Shown here: piece by piece, positions 12,304-26,067 of the stretch
How the letters are laid out: each line of letters begins with the position of its first letter
Numbering within the stretch: the first letter of the stretch is position 1
Assembly (NCBI GenBank): GCA_964057225.1
Contig: OZ059895.1
Coordinates: forward strand, 13,082,001 to 13,146,000
Reading direction: 5' to 3'
DNA from: Auanema rhodensis
Taxonomy: Eukaryota; Nematoda; Chromadorea; Rhabditida; Rhabditidae
DNA: 64,000 nt
Position numbers and translations under genes: made by a program
The notes under the pieces: generated by a model
What the model saw: the letters and a program-made list of their open reading frames with translations, nothing else
The model's database searches: none
Told to the model about the DNA's origin: nothing

Positions 12304-12421
12304 GCTTACGGCACCCGGGATTCCCAAGCCGTCTCCGATCCAAGTACTAACCGGGCCCAACGTTGCTTGACTTGCCAGATCGGACGGAATGGCGTACTTT
12401 CAACGTGGTATGGTCGTAAGC
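12304..12421 (-). rRNA. 5S rRNA copy 19, class A
   Basis: Private C34T (plus strand cggacggaatgg); alpha spacer. Confidence 0.93.
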
Positions 12422-12831
12422 GAAAATACCTGATATTCAATGATTTACATACTTATCCTCGTTATTGTTTTTTTTCCAATTTCATGTTAGTTATGTAATT
12501 TTCTACGTTACATCTAAATCCCTCGATGATATCAAATCTTATGAGATCCAAATACAATAAATTAAAAAGGTTTCACAGTTGTATAGTGTTTAAACAATGT
12601 TTGTTTCAATAGGAAATAGATAGAAACAGTAAAGTTAAGATGAAGGTTCATAAACTACTGGTTTATAACTGTAATATAGAAATAAGATTGAAGATATTTT
12701 GATGCCTTGGGTTGAGCTATCTAAGTAAAACTGCTGGAAAATTAAAAACATTTGTTACGGAAGAGATAAAATTGAAAATCAGCTGCATTGCGTACTTTCA
12801 ACGTGGTATGATCGTTAAAAAAATTTGAAAA

Positions 12832-12949
12832 GCTTACGGCACCCGGAATTCCCAAGCCGTCTCCGATCCAAGTACTAACCGGGCCCAACGTTGCTTGACT
12901 TGCCAGATCGGACGGGATGGCGTACTTTCAACGTGGTATGGTCGTAAGC
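12832..12949 (-). rRNA. 5S rRNA copy 20, class A
   Basis: Private C103T (plus strand acccggaattccc) at the edge of helix V. Hybrid spacer: beta at ttcctcgatg, then alpha. Confidence 0.92.
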
Positions 12950-13358
12950 GAAAATACCTGATATTCAATGATTTACATACTTATCCTCGTTATTGTTTTT
13001 TTCCAATTTCATGTTAGTTATGTAATTTTCTACGTTACATCTAAATTCCTCGATGATATCAAATCTTATGAGATCCAAATACAATAAATTAAAAAGGTTT
13101 CACAGTTGTATAGTGTTTAAACAATGTTTGTTTCAATAGGAAATAGATAGAAACAGTAAAGTTAAGATGAAGGTTCATAAACTACTGGTTTATCACTGTA
13201 ATATAGAAATAAGATTGAAGATATTTTGATGCCTTGGGTTGAGCTATCTAAGTAAAACTGCTGGAAAATTAAAAACATTTGTTACGGAAGAGATAAAATT
13301 GAAAATCAGCTGCATTGCGTACTTTCAACGTGGTATGATCGTTAAAAAAATTTGAAAA

Positions 13359-13476
13359 GCTTACGGCACCCGGGATTCCCAAGCCGTCTCCGATCCAAGT
13401 ACTAACCGGGCCCAACGTTGCTTGACTTGCCAGATCGGACGGGATGGCGTACTTTCAACGTGGTATGGTCGTAAGC
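13359..13476 (-). rRNA. 5S rRNA copy 21, class A
   Basis: Alpha spacer with gaaatatatag; private change (gcgaaaatgcc) within 10 nt upstream of +1; one short unit follows. Confidence 0.95.
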
Positions 13477-14286
13477 GAAAATGCCTGATATTCAATGATT
13501 TACATACTTATCCTCGTTATTGTTTTTTTTTCAATTTCATGTTAGTTATGTAATTTTCTACGTTACATCTAAATCCCTCGATGATATCAAATCTTATGAG
13601 ATCCAAATACAATAAATTAAAAAAGGTTTCACAGTTGTATAGTGTTTAAACAATGTTTGTTTCAATAGGAAATATATAGAAACAGTAAAGTTAAGATGAA
13701 GGTTCATAAACTACTGGTTTATAACTGTAATATAGAAATAAGATTGAAGATATTTTGATGCCTTGGGTTGAGCTATCTAAGTAAAACTGCTGGAAAATTA
13801 AAAACATTTGTTACGGAAGAGATAAAATTGAAAATCAGCTGCATGGCGTACTTTCAACGTGGTATGGTCGTAAGCGAAAAAATCTGATATTCAATGATTT
13901 ACATACTTATCCTCGTTATTGTTTTTTTTCCAATTTCATGTTAGTTATGTAATTTTCTACGTTACATCTAAATTCCTCGATGATATCAAATCTTATGAGC
14001 TCCAAATACAATAAATTAAAAAAGGTTTCACAGTTGTATAGTGTTAAAACAATGTTTGTTTCAATAGGAAATAGATAGAAACAGTAAAGTTAAGATGAAG
14101 GTTCATAAACTACTGGTTTATAACTGTAATATAGAAATAAGATTGAAGATATTTTGATGCCTTGGGTTGAGCTATCTGAGTAAAACTGCTGGAAAATTAA
14201 AAACATTTGTTACTGAAGAGATAAAATTGAAAATCAGCTGCATTGCGTACTTTCAACGTGGTATGATCGTTAAAAAAATTTGAAAA

Positions 14287-14404
14287 GCTTACGGCACCCG
14301 GGTTTCCCAAGCCGTCTCCGATCCAAGTACTAACCGGGCCCAACGTTGCTTGACTTGCCAGATCGGACGGGATGGCGTACTTTCAACGTGGTATGGTCGT
14401 AAGC
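14287..14404 (-). rRNA. 5S rRNA copy 22, class T
   Basis: Opens the first clean 1,855-1,856-bp higher-order repeat (T gene, A gene, two short units). Confidence 0.96.
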
Positions 14405-14814
14405 GAAAATACCTGATATTCAATGATTTACATACTTATCCTCGTTATTGTTTTTTTTCCAATTTCATGTTAGTTATGTAATTTTCTACGTTACATCTAA
14501 ATCCCTCGATGATATCAAATCTTATGAGATCCAAATACAATAAATTAAAAAGGTTTCACAGTTGTATAGTGTTTAAACAATGTTTGTTTCAATAGGAAAT
14601 AGATAGAAACAGTAAAGTTAAGATGAAGGTTCATAAACTACTGGTTTATAACTGTAATATAGAAATAAGATTGAAGATATTTTGATGCCTTGGGTTGAGC
14701 TATCTAAGTAAAACTGCTGGAAAATTAAAAACATTTGTTACGGAAGAGATAAAATTGAAAATCAGCTGCATTGCGTACTTTCAACGTGGTATGATCGTTA
14801 AAAAAATTTGAAAA

Positions 14815-14932
14815 GCTTACGGCACCCGGGATTCCCAAGCCGTCTCCGATCCAAGTACTAACCGGGCCCAACGTTGCTTGACTTGCCAGATCGGACGGGA
14901 TGGCGTACTTTCAACGTGGTATGGTCGTAAGC
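14815..14932 (-). rRNA. 5S rRNA copy 23, class A
   Basis: Alpha spacer with gaaatatatag and ggaatattaaa; two short units follow. Confidence 0.96.
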
Positions 14933-16141
14933 GAAAATACCTGATATTCAATGATTTACATACTTATCCTCGTTATTGTTTTTTTTTCAATTTCATGTTA
15001 GTTATGTAATTTTCTACGTTACATCTAAATCCCTCGATGATATCAAATCTTATGAGATCCAAATACAATAAATTAAAAAAGGTTTCACAGTTGTATAGTG
15101 TTTAAACAATGTTTGTTTCAATAGGAAATATATAGAAACAGTAAAGTTAAGATGAAGGTTCATAAACTACTGGTTTATAACTGTAATATAGAAATAAGAT
15201 TGAAGATATTTTGATGCCTTGGGTTGAGCTATCTAAGTAAAACTGCTGGAATATTAAAAACATTTGTTACGGAAGAGATAAAATTGAAAATCAGCTGCAT
15301 GGCGTACTTTCAACGTGGTATGGTCGTAAGCGAAAAAATCTGATATTCAATGATTTACATACTTATCCTCGTTATTGTTTTTTTTCCAATTTCATGTTAG
15401 TTATGTAATTTTCTACGTTACATCTAAATTCCTCGATGATATCAAATCTTATGAGCTCCAAATACAATAAATTAAAAAAGGTTTCACAGTTGTATAGTGT
15501 TAAAACAATGTTTGTTTCAATAGGAAATAGATAGAAACAGTAAAGTTAAGATGAAGGTTCATAAACTACTGGTTTATAACTGTAATATAGAAATAAGATT
15601 GAAGATATTTTGATGCCTTGGGTTGAGCTATCTAAGTAAAACTGCTGGAAAATTAAAAACATTTGTTACTGAAGAGATAAAATTGAAAATCAGCTGCATG
15701 GCGTACTTTCAACGTGGTATGGTCGTAAGCGAAAATACCTGATATTCAATGATTTACATACTTATCCTCGTTATTGTTTTTTTTCCAATTTCATGTTAGT
15801 TATGTAATTTTCTACGTTACATCTAAATTCCTCGATGATATCAAATCTTATGAGCTCCAAATACAATAAATTAAAAAAGGTTTCACAGTTGTATAGTGTT
15901 AAAACAATGTTTGTTTCAATAGGAAATAGATAGAAACAGTAAAGTTAAGATGAAGGTTCATAAACTACTGGTTTATAACTGTAATATAGAAATAAGATTG
16001 AAGATATTTTGATGCCTTGGGTTGAGCTATCTAAGTAAAACTGCTGGAAAATTAAAAACATTTGTTACTGAAGAGATAAAATTGAAAATCAGCTGCATTG
16101 CGTACTTTCAACGTGGTATGATCGTTAAAAAAATTTGAAAA

Positions 16142-16259
16142 GCTTACGGCACCCGGGTTTCCCAAGCCGTCTCCGATCCAAGTACTAACCGGGCCCAACG
16201 TTGCTTGACTTGCCAGATCGGACGGGATGGCGTACTTTCAACGTGGTATGGTCGTAAGC
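16142..16259 (-). rRNA. 5S rRNA copy 24, class T
   Basis: Opens the second 1,856-bp repeat; alpha spacer. Confidence 0.96.
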
Positions 16260-16670
16260 GAAAATACCTGATATTCAATGATTTACATACTTATCCTCGT
16301 TATTGTTTTTTTTTCAATTTCATGTTAGTTATGTAATTTTCTACGTTACATCTAAATCCCTCGATGATATCAAATCTTATGAGATCCAAATACAATAAAT
16401 TAAAAAAGGTTTCACAGTTGTATAGTGTTTAAACAATGTTTGTTTCAATAGGAAATAGATAGAAACAGTAAAGTTAAGATGAAGGTTCATAAACTACTGG
16501 TTTATAACTGTAATATAGAAATAAGATTGAAGATATTTTGATGCCTTGGGTTGAGCTATCTAAGTAAAACTGCTGGAAAATTAAAAACATTTGTTACGGA
16601 AGAGATAAAATTGAAAATCAGCTGCATTGCGTACTTTCAACGTGGTATGATCGTTAAAAAAATTTGAAAA

Positions 16671-16788
16671 GCTTACGGCACCCGGGATTCCCAAGCCGTC
16701 TCCGATCCAAGTACTAACCGGGCCCAACGTTGCTTGACTTGCCAGATCGGACGGGATGGCGTACTTTCAACGTGGTATGGTCGTAAGC
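16671..16788 (-). rRNA. 5S rRNA copy 25, class A
   Basis: Same spacer signature as copy 23; two short units follow. Confidence 0.96.
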
Positions 16789-17997
16789 GAAAATACCTGA
16801 TATTCAATGATTTACATACTTATCCTCGTTATTGTTTTTTTTTCAATTTCATGTTAGTTATGTAATTTTCTACGTTACATCTAAATCCCTCGATGATATC
16901 AAATCTTATGAGATCCAAATACAATAAATTAAAAAAGGTTTCACAGTTGTATAGTGTTTAAACAATGTTTGTTTCAATAGGAAATATATAGAAACAGTAA
17001 AGTTAAGATGAAGGTTCATAAACTACTGGTTTATAACTGTAATATAGAAATAAGATTGAAGATATTTTGATGCCTTGGGTTGAGCTATCTAAGTAAAACT
17101 GCTGGAATATTAAAAACATTTGTTACGGAAGAGATAAAATTGAAAATCAGCTGCATGGCGTACTTTCAACGTGGTATGGTCGTAAGCGAAAAAATCTGAT
17201 ATTCAATGATTTACATACTTATCCTCGTTATTGTTTTTTTTCCAATTTCATGTTAGTTATGTAATTTTCTACGTTACATCTAAATTCCTCGATGATATCA
17301 AATCTTATGAGCTCCAAATACAATAAATTAAAAAAGGTTTCACAGTTGTATAGTGTTAAAACAATGTTTGTTTCAATAGGAAATAGATAGAAACAGTAAA
17401 GTTAAGATGAAGGTTCATAAACTACTGGTTTATAACTGTAATATAGAAATAAGATTGAAGATATTTTGATGCCTTGGGTTGAGCTATCTAAGTAAAACTG
17501 CTGGAAAATTAAAAACATTTGTTACTGAAGAGATAAAATTGAAAATCAGCTGCATGGCGTACTTTCAACGTGGTATGGTCGTAAGCGAAAATACCTGATA
17601 TTCAATGATTTACATACTTATCCTCGTTATTGTTTTTTTTCCAATTTCATGTTAGTTATGTAATTTTCTACGTTACATCTAAATTCCTCGATGATATCAA
17701 ATCTTATGAGCTCCAAATACAATAAATTAAAAAAGGTTTCACAGTTGTATAGTGTTAAAACAATGTTTGTTTCAATAGGAAATAGATAGAAACAGTAAAG
17801 TTAAGATGAAGGTTCATAAACTACTGGTTTATAACTGTAATATAGAAATAAGATTGAAGATATTTTGATGCCTTGGGTTGAGCTATCTAAGTAAAACTGC
17901 TGGAAAATTAAAAACATTTGTTACTGAAGAGATAAAATTGAAAATCAGCTGCATTGCGTACTTTCAACGTGGTATGATCGTTAAAAAAATTTGAAAA

Positions 17998-18115
17998 GCT
18001 TACGGCACCCGGGTTTCCCAAGCCGTCTCCGATCCAAGTACTAACCGGGCCCAACGTTGCTTGACTTGCCAGATCGGACGGGATGGCGTACTTTCAACGT
18101 GGTATGGTCGTAAGC
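17998..18115 (-). rRNA. 5S rRNA copy 26, class T
   Basis: Opens the third 1,856-bp repeat; counterpart of copy 1. Confidence 0.96.
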
Positions 18116-18526
18116 GAAAATACCTGATATTCAATGATTTACATACTTATCCTCGTTATTGTTTTTTTTTCAATTTCATGTTAGTTATGTAATTTTCTAC
18201 GTTACATCTAAATCCCTCGATGATATCAAATCTTATGAGATCCAAATACAATAAATTAAAAAAGGTTTCACAGTTGTATAGTGTTTAAACAATGTTTGTT
18301 TCAATAGGAAATAGATAGAAACAGTAAAGTTAAGATGAAGGTTCATAAACTACTGGTTTATAACTGTAATATAGAAATAAGATTGAAGATATTTTGATGC
18401 CTTGGGTTGAGCTATCTAAGTAAAACTGCTGGAAAATTAAAAACATTTGTTACGGAAGAGATAAAATTGAAAATCAGCTGCATTGCGTACTTTCAACGTG
18501 GTATGATCGTTAAAAAAATTTGAAAA

Positions 18527-18644
18527 GCTTACGGCACCCGGGATTCCCAAGCCGTCTCCGATCCAAGTACTAACCGGGCCCAACGTTGCTTGACTTGCCA
18601 GATCGGACGGGATGGCGTACTTTCAACGTGGTATGGTCGTAAGC
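18527..18644 (-). rRNA. 5S rRNA copy 27, class A
   Basis: Counterpart of copy 2 at offset 18,000, including both spacer signatures; two short units follow. Confidence 0.96.
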
Positions 18645-19853
18645 GAAAATACCTGATATTCAATGATTTACATACTTATCCTCGTTATTGTTTTTTTTTC
18701 AATTTCATGTTAGTTATGTAATTTTCTACGTTACATCTAAATCCCTCGATGATATCAAATCTTATGAGATCCAAATACAATAAATTAAAAAAGGTTTCAC
18801 AGTTGTATAGTGTTTAAACAATGTTTGTTTCAATAGGAAATATATAGAAACAGTAAAGTTAAGATGAAGGTTCATAAACTACTGGTTTATAACTGTAATA
18901 TAGAAATAAGATTGAAGATATTTTGATGCCTTGGGTTGAGCTATCTAAGTAAAACTGCTGGAATATTAAAAACATTTGTTACGGAAGAGATAAAATTGAA
19001 AATCAGCTGCATGGCGTACTTTCAACGTGGTATGGTCGTAAGCGAAAAAATCTGATATTCAATGATTTACATACTTATCCTCGTTATTGTTTTTTTTCCA
19101 ATTTCATGTTAGTTATGTAATTTTCTACGTTACATCTAAATTCCTCGATGATATCAAATCTTATGAGCTCCAAATACAATAAATTAAAAAAGGTTTCACA
19201 GTTGTATAGTGTTAAAACAATGTTTGTTTCAATAGGAAATAGATAGAAACAGTAAAGTTAAGATGAAGGTTCATAAACTACTGGTTTATAACTGTAATAT
19301 AGAAATAAGATTGAAGATATTTTGATGCCTTGGGTTGAGCTATCTAAGTAAAACTGCTGGAAAATTAAAAACATTTGTTACTGAAGAGATAAAATTGAAA
19401 ATCAGCTGCATGGCGTACTTTCAACGTGGTATGGTCGTAAGCGAAAATACCTGATATTCAATGATTTACATACTTATCCTCGTTATTGTTTTTTTTCCAA
19501 TTTCATGTTAGTTATGTAATTTTCTACGTTACATCTAAATTCCTCGATGATATCAAATCTTATGAGCTCCAAATACAATAAATTAAAAAAGGTTTCACAG
19601 TTGTATAGTGTTAAAACAATGTTTGTTTCAATAGGAAATAGATAGAAACAGTAAAGTTAAGATGAAGGTTCATAAACTACTGGTTTATAACTGTAATATA
19701 GAAATAAGATTGAAGATATTTTGATGCCTTGGGTTGAGCTATCTAAGTAAAACTGCTGGAAAATTAAAAACATTTGTTACTGAAGAGATAAAATTGAAAA
19801 TCAGCTGCATTGCGTACTTTCAACGTGGTATGATCGTTAAAAAAATTTGAAAA

Positions 19854-19971
19854 GCTTACGGCACCCGGGTTTCCCAAGCCGTCTCCGATCCAAGTACTAA
19901 CCGGGCCCAACGTTGCTTGACTTGCCAGATCGGACGGGATGGCGTACTTTCAACGTGGTATGGTCGTAAGC
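19854..19971 (-). rRNA. 5S rRNA copy 28, class T
   Basis: Opens a partial fourth 1,856-bp repeat; alpha spacer. Confidence 0.96.
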
Positions 19972-20382
19972 GAAAATACCTGATATTCAATGATTTACAT
20001 ACTTATCCTCGTTATTGTTTTTTTTTCAATTTCATGTTAGTTATGTAATTTTCTACGTTACATCTAAATCCCTCGATGATATCAAATCTTATGAGATCCA
20101 AATACAATAAATTAAAAAAGGTTTCACAGTTGTATAGTGTTTAAACAATGTTTGTTTCAATAGGAAATAGATAGAAACAGTAAAGTTAAGATGAAGGTTC
20201 ATAAACTACTGGTTTATAACTGTAATATAGAAATAAGATTGAAGATATTTTGATGCCTTGGGTTGAGCTATCTAAGTAAAACTGCTGGAAAATTAAAAAC
20301 ATTTGTTACGGAAGAGATAAAATTGAAAATCAGCTGCATTGCGTACTTTCAACGTGGTATGATCGTTAAAAAAATTTGAAAA

Positions 20383-20500
20383 GCTTACGGCACCCGGGAT
20401 TCCCAAGCCGTCTCCGATCCAAGTACTAACCGGGCCCAACGTTGCTTGACTTGCCAGATCGGACGGGATGGCGTACTTTCAACGTGGTATGGTCGTAAGC
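20383..20500 (-). rRNA. 5S rRNA copy 29, class A
   Basis: Alpha spacer with gaaatatatag; one short unit with gcgaaaaaaactg follows. Confidence 0.96.
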
Positions 20501-21310
20501 GAAAATACCTGATATTCAATGATTTACATACTTATCCTCGTTATTGTTTTTTTTTCAATTTCATGTTAGTTATGTAATTTTCTACGTTACATCTAAATCC
20601 CTCGATGATATCAAATCTTATGAGATCCAAATACAATAAATTAAAAAAGGTTTCACAGTTGTATAGTGTTTAAACAATGTTTGTTTCAATAGGAAATATA
20701 TAGAAACAGTAAAGTTAAGATGAAGGTTCATAAACTACTGGTTTATAACTGTAATATAGAAATAAGATTGAAGATATTTTGATGCCTTGGGTTGAGCTAT
20801 CTAAGTAAAACTGCTGGAAAATTAAAAACATTTGTTACGGAAGAGATAAAATTGAAAATCAGCTGCATGGCGTACTTTCAACGTGGTATGGTCGTAAGCG
20901 AAAAAAACTGATATTCAATGATTTACATACTTATCCTCGTTATTGTTTTTTTTCCAATTTCATGTTAGTTATGTAATTTTCTACGTTACATCTAAATTCC
21001 TCGATGATATCAAATCTTATGAGCTCCAAATACAATAAATTAAAAAAGGTTTCACAGTTGTATAGTGTTAAAACAATGTTTGTTTCAATAGGAAATAGAT
21101 AGAAACAGTAAAGTTAAGATGAAGGTTCATAAACTACTGGTTTATAACTGTAATATAGAAATAAGATTGAAGATATTTTGATGCCTTGGGTTGAGCTATC
21201 TAAGTAAAACTGCTGGAAAATTAAAAACATTTGTTACTGAAGAGATAAAATTGAAAATCAGCTGCATTGCGTACTTTCAATGTGGTATGATCGTTAAAAA
21301 AATTTGAAAA

Positions 21311-21428
21311 GCTTACGGCAGGCGGGATTCCCAAGCCGTCTCCGATCCAAGTACTAACCGGGCCCAACGTTGCTTGACTTGCCAGATCGGACGGGATGGC
21401 GTACTTTCAACGTGGTATGGTCGTAAGC
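21311..21428 (-). rRNA. 5S rRNA copy 30, class G
   Basis: Helix V variant; beta spacer with gggtcgagc, as copy 5 but with a normal 5' end. Confidence 0.9.
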
Positions 21429-21839
21429 GAAAATACCTGATATTCAATGATTTACATACTTATCCTCGTTATTGTTTTTTTTCCAATTTCATGTTAGTTA
21501 TGTAATTTTCTACGTTACATCTAAATTCCTCGATGATATCAAATCTTATGAGCTCCAAATACAATAAATTAAAAAAGGTTTCACAGTTGTATAGTGTTAA
21601 AACAATGTTTGTTTCAATAGGAAATAGATAGAAACAGTAAAGTTAAGATGAAGGTTCATAAACTACTGGTTTATAACTGTAATATAGAAATAAGATTGAA
21701 GATATTTTGATGCCTTGGGTCGAGCTATCTAAGTAAAACTGCTGGAAAATTAAAAACATTTGTTACGGAAGAGATAAAATTGAAAATCAGCTGCATTGAG
21801 TACTTTCAATGTGGTATGATCGTTAAAAAAATTTGAAAA

Positions 21840-21957
21840 GCTTACGGCAGGCGGGATTCCCAAGCCGTCTCCGATCCAAGTACTAACCGGGCCCAACGTT
21901 GCTTGACTTGCCAGATCGGACGGGATGGCGTACTTTCAACGTGGTATGGTCGTAAGC
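21840..21957 (-). rRNA. 5S rRNA copy 31, class G
   Basis: Alpha spacer; two short units follow. Similarity to the 3840 region ends after the first of them. Confidence 0.9.
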
Positions 21958-23165
21958 GAAAATACCTGATATTCAATGATTTACATACTTATCCTCGTTA
22001 TTGTTTTTTTTCCAATTTCATGTTAGTTATGTAATTTTCTACGTTACATCTAAATCCCTCGATGATATCAAATCTTATGAGATCCAAATACAATAAATTA
22101 AAAAGGTTTCACAGTTGTATAGTGTTTAAACAATGTTTGTTTCAATAGGAAATAGATAGAAACAGTAAAGTTAAGATGAAGGTTCATAAACTACTGGTTT
22201 ATAACTGTAATATAGAAATAAGATTGAAGATATTTTGATGCCTTGGGTTGAGCTATCTAAGTAAAACTGCTGGAAAATTAAAAACATTTGTTACGGAAGA
22301 GATAAAATTGAAAATCAGCTGCATGGCGTACTTTCAACGTGGTATGGTCGTAAGCGAAAAAATCTGATATTCAATGATTTACATACTTATCCTCGTTATT
22401 GTTTTTTTTCCAATTTCATGTTAGTTATGTAATTTTCTACGTTACATCTAAATTCCTCGATGATATCAAATCTTATGAGCTCCAAATACAATAAATTAAA
22501 AAAGGTTTCACAGTTGTATAGTGTTAAAACAATGTTTGTTTCAATAGGAAATAGATAGAAACAGTAAAGTTAAGATGAAGGTTCATAAACTACTGGTTTA
22601 TAACTGTAATATAGAAATAAGATTGAAGATATTTTGATGCCTTGGGTTGAGCTATCTAAGTAAAACTGCTGGAAAATTAAAAACATTTGTTACTGAAGAG
22701 ATAAAATTGAAAATCAGCTGCATGGCGTACTTTCAACGTGGTATGGTCGTAAGCGAAAATACCTGATATTCAATGATTTACATACTTATCCTCGTTATTG
22801 TTTTTTTTCCAATTTCATGTTAGTTATGTAATTTTCTACGTTACATCTAAATTCCTCGATGATATCAAATCTTATGAGCTCCAAATACAATAAATTAAAA
22901 AAGGTTTCACAGTTGTATAGTGTTAAAACAATGTTTGTTTCAATAGGAAATAGATAGAAACAGTAAAGTTAAGATGAAGGTTCATAAACTACTGGTTTAT
23001 AACTGTAATATAGAAATAAGATTGAAGATATTTTGATGCCTTGGGTTGAGCTATCTAAGTAAAACTGCTGGAAAATTAAAAACATTTGTTACGGAAGAGA
23101 TAAAATTGAAAATCAGCTGCATTGCGTACTTTCAACGTGGTATGATCGTTAAAAAAATTTGAAAA

Positions 23166-23283
23166 GCTTACGGCACCCGGGATTCCCAAGCCGTCTCCGA
23201 TCCAAGTACTAACCGGGCCCAACGTTGCTTGACTTGCCAGATCGGACGGGATGGCGTACTTTCAACGTGGTATGGTCGTAAGC
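23166..23283 (-). rRNA. 5S rRNA copy 32, class A
   Basis: Upstream TATA-like element reads TATTTAA (plus strand tttaaata) instead of TATGTAA. First of five exact 928-bp steps; one short unit follows. Confidence 0.96.
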
Positions 23284-24093
23284 GAAAATACCTGATATTC
23301 AATGATTTAAATACTTATCCTCGTTATTGTTTTTTTTCCAATTTCATGTTAGTTATGTAATTTTCTACGTTACATCTAAATCCCTCGATGATATCAAATC
23401 TTATGAGATCCAAATACAATAAATTAAAAAAGGTTTCACAGTTGTATAGTGTTTAAACAATGTTTGTTTCAATAGGAAATAGATAGAAACAGTAAAGTTA
23501 AGATGAAGGTTCATAAACTACTGGTTTATAACTGTAATATAGAAATAAGATTGAAGATATTTTGATGCCTTGGGTTGAGCTATCTAAGTAAAACTGCTGG
23601 AAAATTAAAAACATTTGTTACTGAAGAGATAAAATTGAAAATCAGCTGCATGGCGTACTTTCAACGTGGTATGGTCGTAAGCGAAAATACCTGATATTCA
23701 ATGATTTACATACTTATCCTCGTTATTGTTTTTTTTCCAATTTCATGTTAGTTATGTAATTTTCTACGTTACATCTAAATTCCTCGATGATATCAAATCT
23801 TATGAGCTCCAAATACAATAAATTAAAAAAGGTTTCACAGTTGTATAGTGTTAAAACAATGTTTGTTTCAATAGGAAATAGATAGAAACAGTAAAGTTAA
23901 GATGAAGGTTCTTAAACTACTGGTTTATAACTGTAATATAGAAATAAGATTGAAGATATTTTGATGCCTTGGGTTGAGCTATCTAAGTAAAACTGCTGGA
24001 AAATTAAAAACATTTGTTACGGAAGAGATAAAATTGAAAATCAGCTGCATTGCGTACTTTCAACGTGGTATGATCGTTAAAAAAATTTGAAAA

Positions 24094-24211
24094 GCTTACG
24101 GCACCCGGGATTCCCAAGCCGTCTCCGATCCAAGTACTAACCGGGCCCAACGTTGCTTGACTTGCCAGATCGGACGGGATGGCGTACTTTCAACGTGGTA
24201 TGGTCGTAAGC
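24094..24211 (-). rRNA. 5S rRNA copy 33, class A
   Basis: TATTTAA promoter variant; alpha spacer; one short unit follows, with ctcatattc and ttaagaaagg. Confidence 0.96.
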
Positions 24212-25021
24212 GAAAATACCTGATATTCAATGATTTAAATACTTATCCTCGTTATTGTTTTTTTTCCAATTTCATGTTAGTTATGTAATTTTCTACGTTA
24301 CATCTAAATCCCTCGATGATATCAAATCTTATGAGATCCAAATACAATAAATTAAAAAAGGTTTCACAGTTGTATAGTGTTTAAACAATGTTTGTTTCAA
24401 TAGGAAATAGATAGAAACAGTAAAGTTAAGATGAAGGTTCATAAACTACTGGTTTATAACTGTAATATAGAAATAAGATTGAAGATATTTTGATGCCTTG
24501 GGTTGAGCTATCTAAGTAAAACTGCTGGAAAATTAAAAACATTTGTTACTGAAGAGATAAAATTGAAAATCAGCTGCATGGCGTACTTTCAACGTGGTAT
24601 GGTCGTAAGCGAAAATACCTCATATTCAATGATTTACATACTTATCCTCGTTATTGTTTTTTTTCCAATTTCATGTTAGTTATGTAATTTTCTACGTTAC
24701 ATCTAAATTCCTCGATGATATCAAATCTTATGAGCTCCAAATACAATAAATTAAGAAAGGTTTCACAGTTGTATAGTGTTAAAACAATGTTTGTTTCAAT
24801 AGGAAATAGATAGAAACAGTAAAGTTAAGATGAAGGTTCATAAACTACTGGTTTATAACTGTAATATAGAAATAAGATTGAAGATATTTTGATGCCTTGG
24901 GTTGAGCTATCTAAGTAAAACTGCTGGAAAATTAAAAACATTTGTTACGGAAGAGATAAAATTGAAAATCAGCTGCATTGCGTACTTTCAACGTGGTATG
25001 ATCGTTAAAAAAATTTGAAAA

Positions 25022-25139
25022 GCTTAGGGCACCCGGGATTCCCAAGCCGTCTCCGATCCAAGTACTAACCGGGCCCAACGTTGCTTGACTTGCCAGATCG
25101 GACGGGATGGCGTACTTTCAACGTGGTATGGTCGTAAGC
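25022..25139 (-). rRNA. 5S rRNA copy 34, class A with G113C
   Basis: Plus strand gcttagggcaccc gives G113C, which breaks the helix I pair with C6. Standard TATGTAA element. The change recurs in copy 37. Confidence 0.88.
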
Positions 25140-25949
25140 GAAAATACCTGATATTCAATGATTTACATACTTATCCTCGTTATTGTTTTTTTTCCAATTT
25201 CATGTTAGTTATGTAATTTTCTACGTTACATCTAAATCCCTCGATGATATCAAATCTTATGAGATCCAAATACAATAAATTAAAAAAGGTTTCACAGTTG
25301 TATAGTGTTTAAACAATGTTTGTTTCAATAGGAAATAGATAGAAACAGTAAAGTTAAGATGAAGGTTCATAAACTACTGGTTTATAACTGTAATATAGAA
25401 ATAAGATTGAAGATATTTTGATGCCTTGGGTTGAGCTATCTAAGTAAAACTGCTGGAAAATTAAAAACATTTGTTACGGAAGAGATAAAATTGAAAATCA
25501 GCTGCATGGCGTACTTTCAACGTGGTATGGTCGTAAGCGAAAAAATCTGATATTCAATGATTTACATACTTATCCTCGTTATTGTTTTTTTTCCAATTTC
25601 ATGTTAGTTATGTAATTTTCTACGTTACATCTAAATTCCTCGATGATATCAAATCTTATGAGCTCCAAATACAATAAATTAAAAAAGGTTTCACAGTTGT
25701 ATAGTGTTAAAACAATGTTTGTTTCAATAGGAAATAGATAGAAACAGTAAAGTTAAGATGAAGGTTCATAAACTACTGGTTTATAACTGTAATATAGAAA
25801 TAAGATTGAAGATATTTTGATGCCTTGGGTTGAGCTATCTAAGTAAAACTGCTGGAAAATTAAAAACATTTGTTACGGAAGAGATAAAATTGAAAATCAG
25901 CTGCATTGCGTACTTTCAACGTGGTATGATCGTTAAAAAAATTTGAAAA

Positions 25950-26067
25950 GCTTACGGCACCCGGGATTCCCAAGCCGTCTCCGATCCAAGTACTAACCGG
26001 GCCCAACGTTGCTTGACTTGCCAGATCGGACGGGATGGCGTACTTTCAACGTGGTATGGTCGTAAGC
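25950..26067 (-). rRNA. 5S rRNA copy 35, class A
   Basis: TATTTAA promoter variant; one short unit follows, carrying ggttcttaaac as after copy 32. Confidence 0.96.

Larger units (their letters stand above)
14287..21310. repeat. 1,856-bp higher-order repeat, three full copies plus one partial
   Basis: Each copy is a class T long unit, a class A long unit with gaaatatatag and ggaatattaaa, and two short units. Starts are 14287, 16142, 17998 and 19854; the last has only one short unit and lacks ggaatattaaa. The window start (1-1853) is another copy. Confidence 0.9.
18000..22721. repeat. Segmental duplication, copy 2
   Basis: Partner of the window start. Gene starts 18527, 19854, 20383, 21311 and 21840 each lie exactly 18,000 bp from 527, 1854, 2383, 3311 and 3840. 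Confidence 0.9.
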
